This document shows, piece after piece, positions 47,747 to 55,631 of a stretch of DNA of 64,000 nucleotides (its first letter is position 1; every line of letters begins with the position of its first letter). This stretch comes from Azospirillum cavernae (GTDB lineage Bacteria > Pseudomonadota > Alphaproteobacteria > Azospirillales > Azospirillaceae): the NCBI RefSeq assembly GCF_003590795.1, contig NZ_QYUL01000001.1:885001-949000 (forward strand), given 5' to 3'. Position numbers and translations under genes: made by a program. Under the pieces are notes generated by a model, which was given only the letters and a program-made list of their open reading frames with translations, made no database searches and was not told the origin of the DNA.

Positions 47747-48049
47747 GTCTAAACCTCCCCCACGGTGGAATACATCAAATTTTAAGCAATTTTCATGCCG
47801 ACACCTGGAACGCTTGTTGCCCGCCGATTCCCGGGATGGTTGTCCGGTCGCCGCCCGGCAAAAAGATTTCCGCAGCGGTTTGCGGACGAAATTGCCGGGC
47901 AAGGGCTGCCGGGCGATCTCCCCCCGGCTTCTCGCATCCCTGCCACGCGGATGGCGCCCATTCGCAGCCACGGGGTTTCCCTTTGCGGGATGGCGTCCTA
48001 TCTTCGCGGGGGCAACCAACAGATCAACGCGGACAGCGGGAGTTCGACC
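47747..48049. other. 303-bp divergent promoter region
   Basis: Between the Gly/Ser-rich gene (minus) and the molybdopterin enzyme gene (plus). It includes an AT-rich patch at 47770-47800 that may carry the minus-strand promoter. An open plus frame from 47795 continues into the next gene but begins without a ribosome site. Confidence 0.5.
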
Positions 48050-50386
48050 ATGAAGTTCGGCATCGGCCAAGCGGTTCCGCGCACCGAAGACGCGCGCCTT
48101 CTGACCGGAGGCGGCCGCTACACCGACGACGTGTCGCTGCCCGGCCAGACCTACGCGTCCTTCGTGCGCTCCCCCCACGCGTTCGCCGCCATCGGCGCCA
48201 TCGACACCGCCGACGCGCTGGCGGTTCCCGGCGTGCTGGCGGTCTACACGGTCGCCGATCTCGACGCCGACGGGATTGGCCTGCTGCCCTGCCTGTCCGG
48301 GCTGACGCAGCGCGACGGTTCGCCCTATGTCGGCACGCCGCACCCGGCCTTGTCCAAGGGCTTCGCCCGCCATGTCGGCGATCCGGTCGCCATGGTGGTC
48401 GCCGAAACGCCGGAGGCCGCGCGCGACGGGGCCGAGTTGGTGATGGTCGATTACAGCGACCGCGAGTCGGTGACGGGCACCGCCGAGGCGCTGGAGCCGG
48501 GCCGCCCGCTGGTCTGGGACGCGGCGCCGAACAATCTGTGCTTTGACTGGGACACCGGCGACGAGGCCGCCGTGGAGGCCGCCTTCGCCAAGGCCGCCCG
48601 CGTGGTCGATCTGGAGATCGTCAACAACCGCGTCGTCGCCACCCCGATGGAAGGCCGCGCCTGTGTGGCCGGGGTCGAGGCGGGAACCGGACGGCTGCAA
48701 ATCTACGTCACCAGCCAAGGCGTGCATTCGCTGCGCAAGCAGTTCGCCAAGATCTTCAATCTGCCGGAAAGCCAGTTCCATGTGCTGACCACCGACGTCG
48801 GCGGCGGGTTCGGCATGAAGCTGTTCAACTACCCCGAATATGTCGCCTGCCTGTTCGCCGCCCGCCGTCTCAATCGTCCGGTGAAATGGTCCTCGGAACG
48901 GACCGAAGCCTTCCTCACCGACGATCATGGCCGCGACCATGTCAGCAAGGCGCGTCTGGCGCTGGACGCCGACGGTCATTTCCTGGGCCTGCGGGTGGAC
49001 ACCATCGCCAATCTGGGCGCCTATCTGTCCAACTACGGCCCCTTCATCCCGACCGACGCCGGGTCGTCCATGCTGGTCGGATCCTACAAGACCCCCGCCG
49101 TCTATGTCCGGGTCAAGGGCGTTTTCACCAACACCCAGCCGGTGGACGCCTATCGCGGCGCCGGCCGACCGGAGGCCGCCTATCTGCTGGAACGCTTGAT
49201 CGACCATGCCGGGCGCGTCACCGGGCTGGGCGCGGCGGAAATCCGCCGCCGCAACTTCATTCCCAGCGCCGCCATGCCCTACGCCACCCCGATGGGGCAG
49301 GTCTATGACACCGGCGATTTCATCCAGAATCTGGAAGACGGCCTGATTATGGCCGACGTCGCCGGTCTGCCCGCCCGCAAGGCGGCGGCCAAGGCGCGCG
49401 GCAAGCTGCGCGGCCTGGGCTTGTCCACCTACATCGAGGCGTGCTCGGGCGGCGGGCCGGAGCAGGCGACGGTTCAGGTCAACGGCGACGGGCGCGTCGT
49501 GCTGCTGATCGGCACCCAGACCAACGGCCAGGGCCACGAAACCGCCTACAAGCAGATCCTCGCCGACCGTCTGGGCGTCGCGCCGGAGGATGTCGAGGTG
49601 GTGCAGGGCGACAGCGACCGCGTCACCTGGGGGTCGGGCACGGGCGGATCGCGCTCCGTCCCCGTCGGCGGCTCGGCGCTGGCCGAGGGCGCGGCCAAGG
49701 TGGTGAAGACGGCGACGCCCGTCGCCGCCGATCTGCTGGAAACCGCCGCCGTCGACGTGGAGTTCGCCGAAGGCCGCTTCACCGTCGTCGGCACCGACCG
49801 CAGCGTGTCGTTGAAGGAGGTCGCCGCCAAGGCCGCCGCCATCGCCTCCCCCGCTGACGGCGGCGGAATCGCCTTTTCCGAAATGGCGCGCTGGACCCCG
49901 CCCGCCAGCACCTTCCCCAACGGCTGCCACGTCGCCGAGTTGGAGGTCGATCCCGACACCGGCGTGGTCGAGGTTGTGCGTTACAGCGTCGTCGATGATT
50001 TCGGCACGGTCATCAACCCGATGCTGGTGATGGGACAGGTCCATGGCGGCGTCGCCCAGGGGTTGGGACAGGCGTTGCAAGAGCGTGTGGTGTTCGATCC
50101 CGACAGCGGCCAGCTTTTGACCGGCTCGCTGATGGATTACCAACTGCCGCGCGCCGCCGACATGCCGCCGATCACGGTGAAGCTGAACTGCGTTCCCAGC
50201 ACCACCAACATGCTGGGCATGAAGGGCGCCGGCGAGGCCGGGGCCATCGGCGCGCCGCCCGCCATCATCAACGCGCTGGTGGACGCCCTGTCGGAATACG
50301 GCGTCACCCACATCGACATGCCCGCCACCCCGCACGCGGTGTGGAGCGCGATCCAGGCGGCGAAGACCCAAATGGCGGCGGAGTGA
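48050..50386 (+). CDS. Molybdopterin hydroxylase large subunit, form II CoxL-like
   Basis: This 778-residue xanthine-dehydrogenase-family subunit binds the Mo-molybdopterin cytosine dinucleotide cofactor. Landmarks are the N-terminal VPRTEDARLLTGGGRYTDD, GGGFGMK near residue 260, AYRGAGR at 367-373 (the form II signature; true CO dehydrogenase has AYxCSFR), and the active-site Glu729 in KGAGEAGAIGAP. The substrate is therefore probably an aldehyde, purine or other heterocycle rather than CO. Partner FAD and 2Fe-2S subunits are not adjacent, which is unusual. Ribosome site GGGAG precedes ATG 48050. Confidence 0.92.
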   Translation: MKFGIGQAVPRTEDARLLTGGGRYTDDVSLPGQTYASFVRSPHAFAAIGAIDTADALAVPGVLAVYTVADLDADGIGLLPCLSGLTQRDGSPYVGTPHPALSKGFARHVGDPVAMVVAETPEAARDGAELVMVDYSDRESVTGTAEALEPGRPLVWDAAPNNLCFDWDTGDEAAVEAAFAKAARVVDLEIVNNRVVATPMEGRACVAGVEAGTGRLQIYVTSQGVHSLRKQFAKIFNLPESQFHVLTTDVGGGFGMKLFNYPEYVACLFAARRLNRPVKWSSERTEAFLTDDHGRDHVSKARLALDADGHFLGLRVDTIANLGAYLSNYGPFIPTDAGSSMLVGSYKTPAVYVRVKGVFTNTQPVDAYRGAGRPEAAYLLERLIDHAGRVTGLGAAEIRRRNFIPSAAMPYATPMGQVYDTGDFIQNLEDGLIMADVAGLPARKAAAKARGKLRGLGLSTYIEACSGGGPEQATVQVNGDGRVVLLIGTQTNGQGHETAYKQILADRLGVAPEDVEVVQGDSDRVTWGSGTGGSRSVPVGGSALAEGAAKVVKTATPVAADLLETAAVDVEFAEGRFTVVGTDRSVSLKEVAAKAAAIASPADGGGIAFSEMARWTPPASTFPNGCHVAELEVDPDTGVVEVVRYSVVDDFGTVINPMLVMGQVHGGVAQGLGQALQERVVFDPDSGQLLTGSLMDYQLPRAADMPPITVKLNCVPSTTNMLGMKGAGEAGAIGAPPAIINALVDALSEYGVTHIDMPATPHAVWSAIQAAKTQMAAE

Positions 50387-50495
50387 CGCGGCGGAGCGAC
50401 GTGGCAAAACCGTCGTAAAATCACCGCAAACATGCAAATCTCCCTGAATTGCTCACCGCTTGACGGTCCGGCGATCCAGGGAGAGGGAAAGAGCG

Positions 50496-51251
50496 ATGAC
50501 GAAGGACGCGCCCTGTGGCGGTCACTGCGCGGAAAAGCTGGATCTGGATTTCACCATGGCGTTTCAGCCCATCGTGGATGTGAACGCCGGTGCGATCTGG
50601 GCGCATGAGGCGCTGGTGCGCGGGGTCGAGGGGCAAGGGGCCGGGTGGGTTCTGGGGCAGGTGAACGACGGCAACCGTTACGCCTTCGACCAGGCCTGCC
50701 GGGTGAAAGCCATTGAGCTGGCCGCCGGGCTGCCCTTCAACGGGGCGCGGCTGTCGATCAATTTTCTGCCCAACGCGGTCTACAAGCCCGAGGCCTGCAT
50801 CCGCACCACGCTGGCCGCCGCCGCCCGCACCGGCTTCCCCACCGACCGCATCATCTTCGAGGTGACGGAGGGGGAACGGGTCATCAACCAGGATCACCTG
50901 ACCAGCATCTTCGTCGAATACCGCCGCCAAGGCTTCATGACCGCCATCGACGATTTCGGCGCGGGCTATTCCGGGCTGAACCTGCTGGCGCAATTCCAGC
51001 CCGACATCATCAAGCTGGACATGGAGTTGACCCGCAACATCGACCAGGATCCGGTTCGGCGCGGCATCGTCAAGGGCGTGCTGTCGATCTGCGCCGATCT
51101 GGGAATCATCCCGTTGGCCGAGGGCGTGGAAACGATTGGCGAGGCGCGGGCGCTGCGCGATCTGGGCATCGCGCTGATGCAGGGCTATCTCTTCGCCAAG
51201 CCCGCCTTTCAGACCGTCGCCAACAGCCCGGCGGAACTGCCGCTGGGCTGA
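50496..51251 (+). CDS. EAL-domain cyclic-di-GMP phosphodiesterase
   Basis: This 251-residue protein is a single EAL domain: MAFQPIVDV, HEALVRG (EAL), SINFLPNAV (metal Asn), FEVTE, IDDFGAGYSGLNLL, IIKLDMEL (Lys), AEGVET and GYLFAKP. All catalytic residues are present, so it should hydrolyse c-di-GMP. There is no sensor or membrane segment. The N-terminal CGGHC might bind a metal or sense redox state. ATG 50496 follows GAGAGGGAAAGAG. Confidence 0.93.
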   Translation: MTKDAPCGGHCAEKLDLDFTMAFQPIVDVNAGAIWAHEALVRGVEGQGAGWVLGQVNDGNRYAFDQACRVKAIELAAGLPFNGARLSINFLPNAVYKPEACIRTTLAAAARTGFPTDRIIFEVTEGERVINQDHLTSIFVEYRRQGFMTAIDDFGAGYSGLNLLAQFQPDIIKLDMELTRNIDQDPVRRGIVKGVLSICADLGIIPLAEGVETIGEARALRDLGIALMQGYLFAKPAFQTVANSPAELPLG

Positions 51252-51258
51252 CGCCGTC

Positions 51259-51765
51259 TCAGCCGCGCGTCGGCGCGGTCATGTAGGCCATGCCGTCGCC
51301 GTAGCTCGCCAGCTTCGCCGCCAGCGCCGGACCGCCGCCGTCATAGGGCGTGAAGCCCGCGCGGTCCCAATAGCTGCGCGCGCCCGGCGTCGAGGTCAGC
51401 GCCAGCCACGCGAAGCCGCCGCGCGCCGCCAGCCCGTGCGCGTAATCCAGCACAGAAGCCCCCAGCCCAAGCCCGCGCGTTTCCGGCAACAGGGCGATGT
51501 CGTGCAGATAGAGGCAATCCGCCGCAGCGGGCAACGCCCCCAAGGGCGCGTCAAGCGGCGGCGGAACGCCAAGCCGCCCCGGATGCATCACGCCATAGCC
51601 CAACGCCACCCCGTCCCGCTCGGCCAGACGGCACCCGGCGGGATACAGCGCCAGACGTTCGGCGAACACCGCCCGGTCTTCCGGGTAATCCGGGTGGACG
51701 ACGTCCGCCACGCCCAGCACCGCGTCGAGATCCGTGTCCGCCATCGCCCGCCACCGCACAACCAT
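51259..51765 (-). CDS. GNAT-family N-acetyltransferase
   Basis: This 168-residue protein has the acetyl-CoA-binding stretch LYLHDIALLPETRGLGLGAS (motif A, R/QxxGxG/A) and the C-terminal ARSYWDRAGFTPY (motif B). The acceptor is unknown. It is convergent with the EAL gene, 7 bases apart, and divergent from cysQ. Confidence 0.88.
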   Translation of the reverse strand: MVVRWRAMADTDLDAVLGVADVVHPDYPEDRAVFAERLALYPAGCRLAERDGVALGYGVMHPGRLGVPPPLDAPLGALPAAADCLYLHDIALLPETRGLGLGASVLDYAHGLAARGGFAWLALTSTPGARSYWDRAGFTPYDGGGPALAAKLASYGDGMAYMTAPTRG

Positions 51766-51859
51766 CGCTCCCTCTCCCGCGTCGCCAATCGTTCAGGCAC
51801 TTCCGGTCAACCCGCTCCGCGCGCTATGGTGCATCCCCAAAGCTTGAGGAGACATCACC

Positions 51860-52633
51860 ATGCCCGACGCCGCTGCGGCGACCTTGCTGCCGTTCGTCCG
51901 CACCATCGCCCATGAAGCGGGTCAGGTCATCTTGCGTTTCTACAACGCTGGGATCGAAGTCTCCACCAAGGCCGACGGCAGCCCTGTGACCCTGGCCGAC
52001 GACGCGGCGGAGGCGGTGATACTGCCCGCCCTGCACCATCTGACCCCCACCATCCCCGTGGTGTCGGAGGAGGCCGCCGCCGCCGGTCATCGCCCGGACA
52101 TTTCCGGCGGGCGGTTCTGGCTGGTCGATCCGCTGGACGGCACCAAGGAATTCATCTCCCGCAACGGGGAGTTCACCGTCAACATCGCGTTGATCGAGCG
52201 GGGCGTCCCGGTTCTCGGCGTCGTCTACGCGCCCGCCACCGGCGATCTGTACGCCGCCGCCGGGCCGGGAACGGCGATCCATTGGGCGGAGGGGCGGCAC
52301 GACCACCCGATTTCCGTGCGCCCCCGCCCCGCCGACGGCTTGACCGTGGTGGCCAGCCGCTCGCACGGGAACGGTTCCACCCTGGACGACTTCCTCGCCG
52401 CCTACAGCGTCAAGGACCGGGTGTCCTGCGGCAGCTCGCTGAAATTCTGCACGGTGGCGAGCGGCAAGGCCGATCTCTACCCGCGCTTTGGCCCGACCAG
52501 CGAATGGGACACCGCCGCCGGTCACGCCGTGCTGATCGGCGCCGGGGGCCGGGTGGAGCAGCCCGACGGGTCGCCGCTGCTCTATGGCAAGGACGACATC
52601 CTCAACCCGCATTTCGTCGCCTACGGATGGTGA
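51860..52633 (+). CDS. cysQ: 3'(2'),5'-bisphosphate nucleotidase CysQ
   Basis: This 257-residue Mg-dependent inositol-monophosphatase-fold enzyme hydrolyses PAP to AMP in sulfur assimilation. Motifs are VVSEEAAAAGH (metal Glu), FWLVDPLDGTKEFISRN (DPLDGT) and SEWDTAAGHAVL (WDxxAG). Length is normal. Its stop overlaps the next gene's start by 7 bases. Confidence 0.95.
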   Translation: MPDAAAATLLPFVRTIAHEAGQVILRFYNAGIEVSTKADGSPVTLADDAAEAVILPALHHLTPTIPVVSEEAAAAGHRPDISGGRFWLVDPLDGTKEFISRNGEFTVNIALIERGVPVLGVVYAPATGDLYAAAGPGTAIHWAEGRHDHPISVRPRPADGLTVVASRSHGNGSTLDDFLAAYSVKDRVSCGSSLKFCTVASGKADLYPRFGPTSEWDTAAGHAVLIGAGGRVEQPDGSPLLYGKDDILNPHFVAYGW

Positions 52634-53505
52634 CGAGTCTCGGCGACGCGGCGCGCGCGGTTCTGACCGCCGCCGCGCCGTTGGAAAAGGCGCGCCTGAC
52701 GCACCTCCATGCCGCCGCCTGGGCGGACGGGCGGCTCAGCCCCGACGTGCCGACCCCGCCGCCCGACCGCCCGGCCCGGCCCGAGCGGCCCGAACTGAAG
52801 CTGCCGCGCGACATGCCCAAGCGCGGACGCGGCGGCAACGCGCAAAACCGCGTCGCCCTGCTGCACGCGCTGGCCCACATCGAACTCAACGCCATCGATC
52901 TGGCCTGGGATCTGGTCAGCCGCTTCGCGGACGTCGGGATGCCCAAGGGCTTCACCGACGATTGGGTGCGGGTGGCGGACGACGAGGCGCGTCACTTCCA
53001 AATGCTGGAAGACCGGCTGAACGCGCTGGGGGCGTCCTATGGCGATTTGCCCGCCCATGACGGGCTGTGGCAATCGGCGACGGAGACGGCGCACGACCTC
53101 GCCGCCCGGCTGGCCGTGGTGCCGATGGTGCTGGAGGCGCGCGGCCTGGACGTCACCCCCGACACCGTGCGCCGCCTGCGCGCCTTTGGCGACGCGGAAA
53201 GCGCCGATTTGCTCCAGACCATCCATGACGAGGAAATCGACCATGTCGCCGCCGGGCGGCGCTGGTTCGGCCATCTCTGCGCCCAGCGCGGGGCGGAGCC
53301 GGTGGCGTTGTGGCAAGAGCTGGTCGGGCGCCATTTCCGGGGCGGGTTGAAGCGTCCCTTCAACACCGCCAGCCGCCTGCGCGCCGATTTCGGCCCGGAA
53401 TTTTACGAACCCATCACGCCCGAGGCGCCGCCGCCGCCGCCGCCGTCGTCGCCGTCGCCCCGTCCCGCCCGCCCGCCGGTTGACCGGCAGCCCGAAACCC
53501 GTTAA
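52627..53505 (+). CDS. DUF455 ferritin-like protein
   Basis: This 292-residue protein has a helical core with HALAHIELNAIDLAWDLVSRF, DDEARHFQMLEDRL and IHDEEIDHVAAGRRWF, giving the Glu/His pairs of a di-iron four-helix bundle, related to tRNA-hydroxylase-like (MiaE) proteins. Function is not established for DUF455. The last 30 residues are an odd run of Pro/Ser/Arg after Pro8. ATG 52627 overlaps the cysQ stop; the frame upstream is cysQ antisense-phase shadow and not used. Confidence 0.88.
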   Translation: MVTSLGDAARAVLTAAAPLEKARLTHLHAAAWADGRLSPDVPTPPPDRPARPERPELKLPRDMPKRGRGGNAQNRVALLHALAHIELNAIDLAWDLVSRFADVGMPKGFTDDWVRVADDEARHFQMLEDRLNALGASYGDLPAHDGLWQSATETAHDLAARLAVVPMVLEARGLDVTPDTVRRLRAFGDAESADLLQTIHDEEIDHVAAGRRWFGHLCAQRGAEPVALWQELVGRHFRGGLKRPFNTASRLRADFGPEFYEPITPEAPPPPPPSSPSPRPARPPVDRQPETR

Positions 53506-53518
53506 GGCCCTCGCCATC

Positions 53519-54514
53519 ATGGCCGTATACACCGAAGTCTCCGACGAGGATCTCAGCGCTTTCGCCGCCCAGTATGATTTGGGCGCGGTGCTGTCGTGCA
53601 AGGGCATCGCGGAAGGGGTGGAGAATTCCAACTTTCTGCTGGTGACGGAACGCGGCCCCTACATCCTGACCCTGTATGAAAAGCGGACCAAGCGCGAGGA
53701 TCTGCCCTTCTTCCTGGGCCTGATGGAGCATCTGGCCGAGAAGGGCGTCGCCTCCCCCCTGCCGGTGGCGGGGCGCGACGGGGTGGCGCTGCGCGAGCTG
53801 TGCGGGCGTCCGGCGGTGATCGTCACCTTCCTGTCGGGCATGTGGCCGCGCCGCATTCACCCGCAGCATTGCGCCCAGTTGGGCGAGGCGCTGGCCCGCC
53901 TGCATCTGGCCGTCGCCGATTTCACCATGACCCGGCCCAACGCGCTGGCGCTGGCCGGTTGGCGCGATCTGTTCGCCAAATCCGCCGAGCGGGCGGACGA
54001 GGTGGCCGTCGGCCTGCGCGACACGCTGAGCGCCGAGTTGGACGCGCTGGAGGCCCATTGGCCGACCGACCTGCCGACCGGGGTCATCCACGCCGACCTC
54101 TTCCCCGACAATGTGTTTTTCCGGGGCGAGAGCCTGTCCGGCCTGATCGACTTCTATTTCGCCTGCAACGATTTCCTGGCCTACGACGTCGCCATCTGCG
54201 TCAACGCCTGGTGCTTTGAGATCGACGGCTCGTTCAACGCCACCAAGGCCCGCCTGCTGCTGACCAACTACCGCAAAATCCGCCCGCTGTCCCGGGCCGA
54301 GCTGGACGCCCTGCCCTGGCTGTGCCGGGGCAGCGCCACCCGCTTTCTGTTGACCCGCCTGTATGATTGGCTGAACCGCGCGCCCGGCGCCTATGTCCAG
54401 CCCAAGGATCCGCTGGAGTATCTGCGCAAACTGCGTTTCCACCAGACGGTGCGCGGCTTGGGCGATTATTACCTCGACGACGACGAACCGGCCAACCCGG
54501 GCGCCGCGTCATGA
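53519..54514 (+). CDS. thrB: Homoserine kinase (ThrB, choline-kinase-like type)
   Basis: This 331-residue protein has the aminoglycoside/choline-kinase fold used for homoserine kinase in alphaproteobacteria and pseudomonads, unlike the GHMP type of E. coli. Key parts are [23 protein letters not shown], the [11 protein letters not shown] (HxDxxxxN catalytic loop) and [21 protein letters not shown] 53519 (MAVYTEV) is used. The stop overlaps rnhA by 4 bases (ATGA). Confidence 0.95.
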   Translation: MAVYTEVSDEDLSAFAAQYDLGAVLSCKGIAEGVENSNFLLVTERGPYILTLYEKRTKREDLPFFLGLMEHLAEKGVASPLPVAGRDGVALRELCGRPAVIVTFLSGMWPRRIHPQHCAQLGEALARLHLAVADFTMTRPNALALAGWRDLFAKSAERADEVAVGLRDTLSAELDALEAHWPTDLPTGVIHADLFPDNVFFRGESLSGLIDFYFACNDFLAYDVAICVNAWCFEIDGSFNATKARLLLTNYRKIRPLSRAELDALPWLCRGSATRFLLTRLYDWLNRAPGAYVQPKDPLEYLRKLRFHQTVRGLGDYYLDDDEPANPGAAS

Positions 54515-54978
54515 GCGAGGAGCAAGAGGCCGCCCGCAAGACGGTGGACATCTTCACCGACGGCGCGTGCAGCGGCAACCCCGGCCCCGGCGGCTGGGGC
54601 GCCATCCTGCGCTATGGCGCGGTGGAGAAGGAACTCTATGGCGGGGAGCCGGACACCACCAACAACCGGATGGAGCTGATGGCGGCGATCCAGGCGCTGG
54701 AATCGCTCAAGCGCCCGGTGGCGGTGCGGCTCTACACCGACAGCGAGTATGTGAAGAACGGCATCACCAAATGGATCCATGGCTGGAAGGCCAAGGGGTG
54801 GAAAACCGCCGACCGGAAGCCGGTCAAGAACATGGATCTGTGGCAAAGGCTGGAGACCGCCAAGCAGCCGCACGCCGTGGAATTCCACTGGGTGCGCGGC
54901 CATGACGGCCACCCGGAAAACGAACGCGCCGACGAGCTGGCCCGGCGCGGCGTCAGCGACGTCCGCGCAAAGGCATAA
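54511..54978 (+). CDS. rnhA: Ribonuclease HI
   Basis: This 155-residue protein cleaves RNA in RNA-DNA hybrids. Active-site residues appear in [19 protein letters not shown] (Asp), NRMELMAAI (Glu), LYTDSEYV (Asp) and NERADELAR (Asp), with the His in [11 protein letters not shown]. The basic protrusion [20 protein letters not shown] is that of the bacterial type. The ATG overlaps the thrB stop, so the pair is coupled. Confidence 0.97.
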   Translation: MSEEQEAARKTVDIFTDGACSGNPGPGGWGAILRYGAVEKELYGGEPDTTNNRMELMAAIQALESLKRPVAVRLYTDSEYVKNGITKWIHGWKAKGWKTADRKPVKNMDLWQRLETAKQPHAVEFHWVRGHDGHPENERADELARRGVSDVRAKA

Positions 54979-54994
54979 CCCCCACCTGTGCGAA

Positions 54995-55024
54995 GCCCCC
55001 TTCCTTCCCAAAAAGGAAGGGGGC
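54995..55024. terminator. Hairpin between convergent rnhA and peroxiredoxin genes
   Basis: A 12-bp stem GCCCCCTTCCTT / AAGGAAGGGGGC with a 6-base loop lies 17 bases after rnhA and just before the peroxiredoxin stop. It has no T-run, so Rho-independent action is uncertain. Confidence 0.55.
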
Positions 55025-55037
55025 GCCCCCGCGACGC

Positions 55038-55520
55038 TTACAGGCTCGCCAGAACCGCTTCCGCCGACGACACGTCGAACTGGCCCGGCGCTTCCACGGC
55101 GACGTGGGTGGCCACGCCGTCCTTGGCGACCAGGGCGAAGCGCTGGCCACGGGTGCCCAGGCCATAGCCCGAACCGTCCATCGTCAGGCCCAGCGCGGTG
55201 GAGAAGGTGGCGTTGCCGTCGGGCAGCAGGAACACGGCGTCGCCCGCCCCGGCCTTCTCGCCCCAGGCGCGCATGACGAACGGGTCGTTGACCGCGACGC
55301 AAACGATGCTGTCCACGCCCTTGGCCTTCAGCGCCTCGGCGTTCTGGATGAAGCCCGGCAGATGCTTGGCCGAGCAGGTCGGGGTGAAGGCGCCGGGGAC
55401 CGAGAACAGGACGACGGTCTTGCCCGCGAACAGCTCGTCGGTCGTGACCTCCTGCATGCCGGCGTCGGTCAGGTGCTTCAGCGTGACCGACGGGATGCGG
55501 TCGCCAACTTGGATGCTCAT
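55038..55520 (-). CDS. Type 5 peroxiredoxin (redoxin, Prx5/AhpE-like)
   Basis: This 160-residue thiol peroxidase has the peroxidatic Cys in FSVPGAFTPTCSAKHLPGF (PxxxTxxC). VNDPFVMRAWGEKAG and VLFSVPGA identify the Prx5 subgroup, which uses glutathione or thioredoxin. There is no clear resolving Cys. It stands alone on minus and is convergent with rnhA. Confidence 0.93.
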   Translation of the reverse strand: MSIQVGDRIPSVTLKHLTDAGMQEVTTDELFAGKTVVLFSVPGAFTPTCSAKHLPGFIQNAEALKAKGVDSIVCVAVNDPFVMRAWGEKAGAGDAVFLLPDGNATFSTALGLTMDGSGYGLGTRGQRFALVAKDGVATHVAVEAPGQFDVSSAEAVLASL

Positions 55521-55631
55521 GTCTCTAACCCTTCCAGGTTTTTTCGGTTGCAGCGTTCCAACCGTAAAGACCTAGCGCTCCGCCATGACAATCGCAAGCG
55601 CGCCCCGCGCCCAACCAAGAAAATCAGCGCG

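Noticed and set aside
47144-50437. A 1097-codon open frame on minus covering the CoxL-like gene
   Set aside because: Only the last 200 codons (47144-47746) look like protein. The rest mirrors the plus-strand gene and is rich in His/Arg/Gly, as GC-rich antisense frames are.
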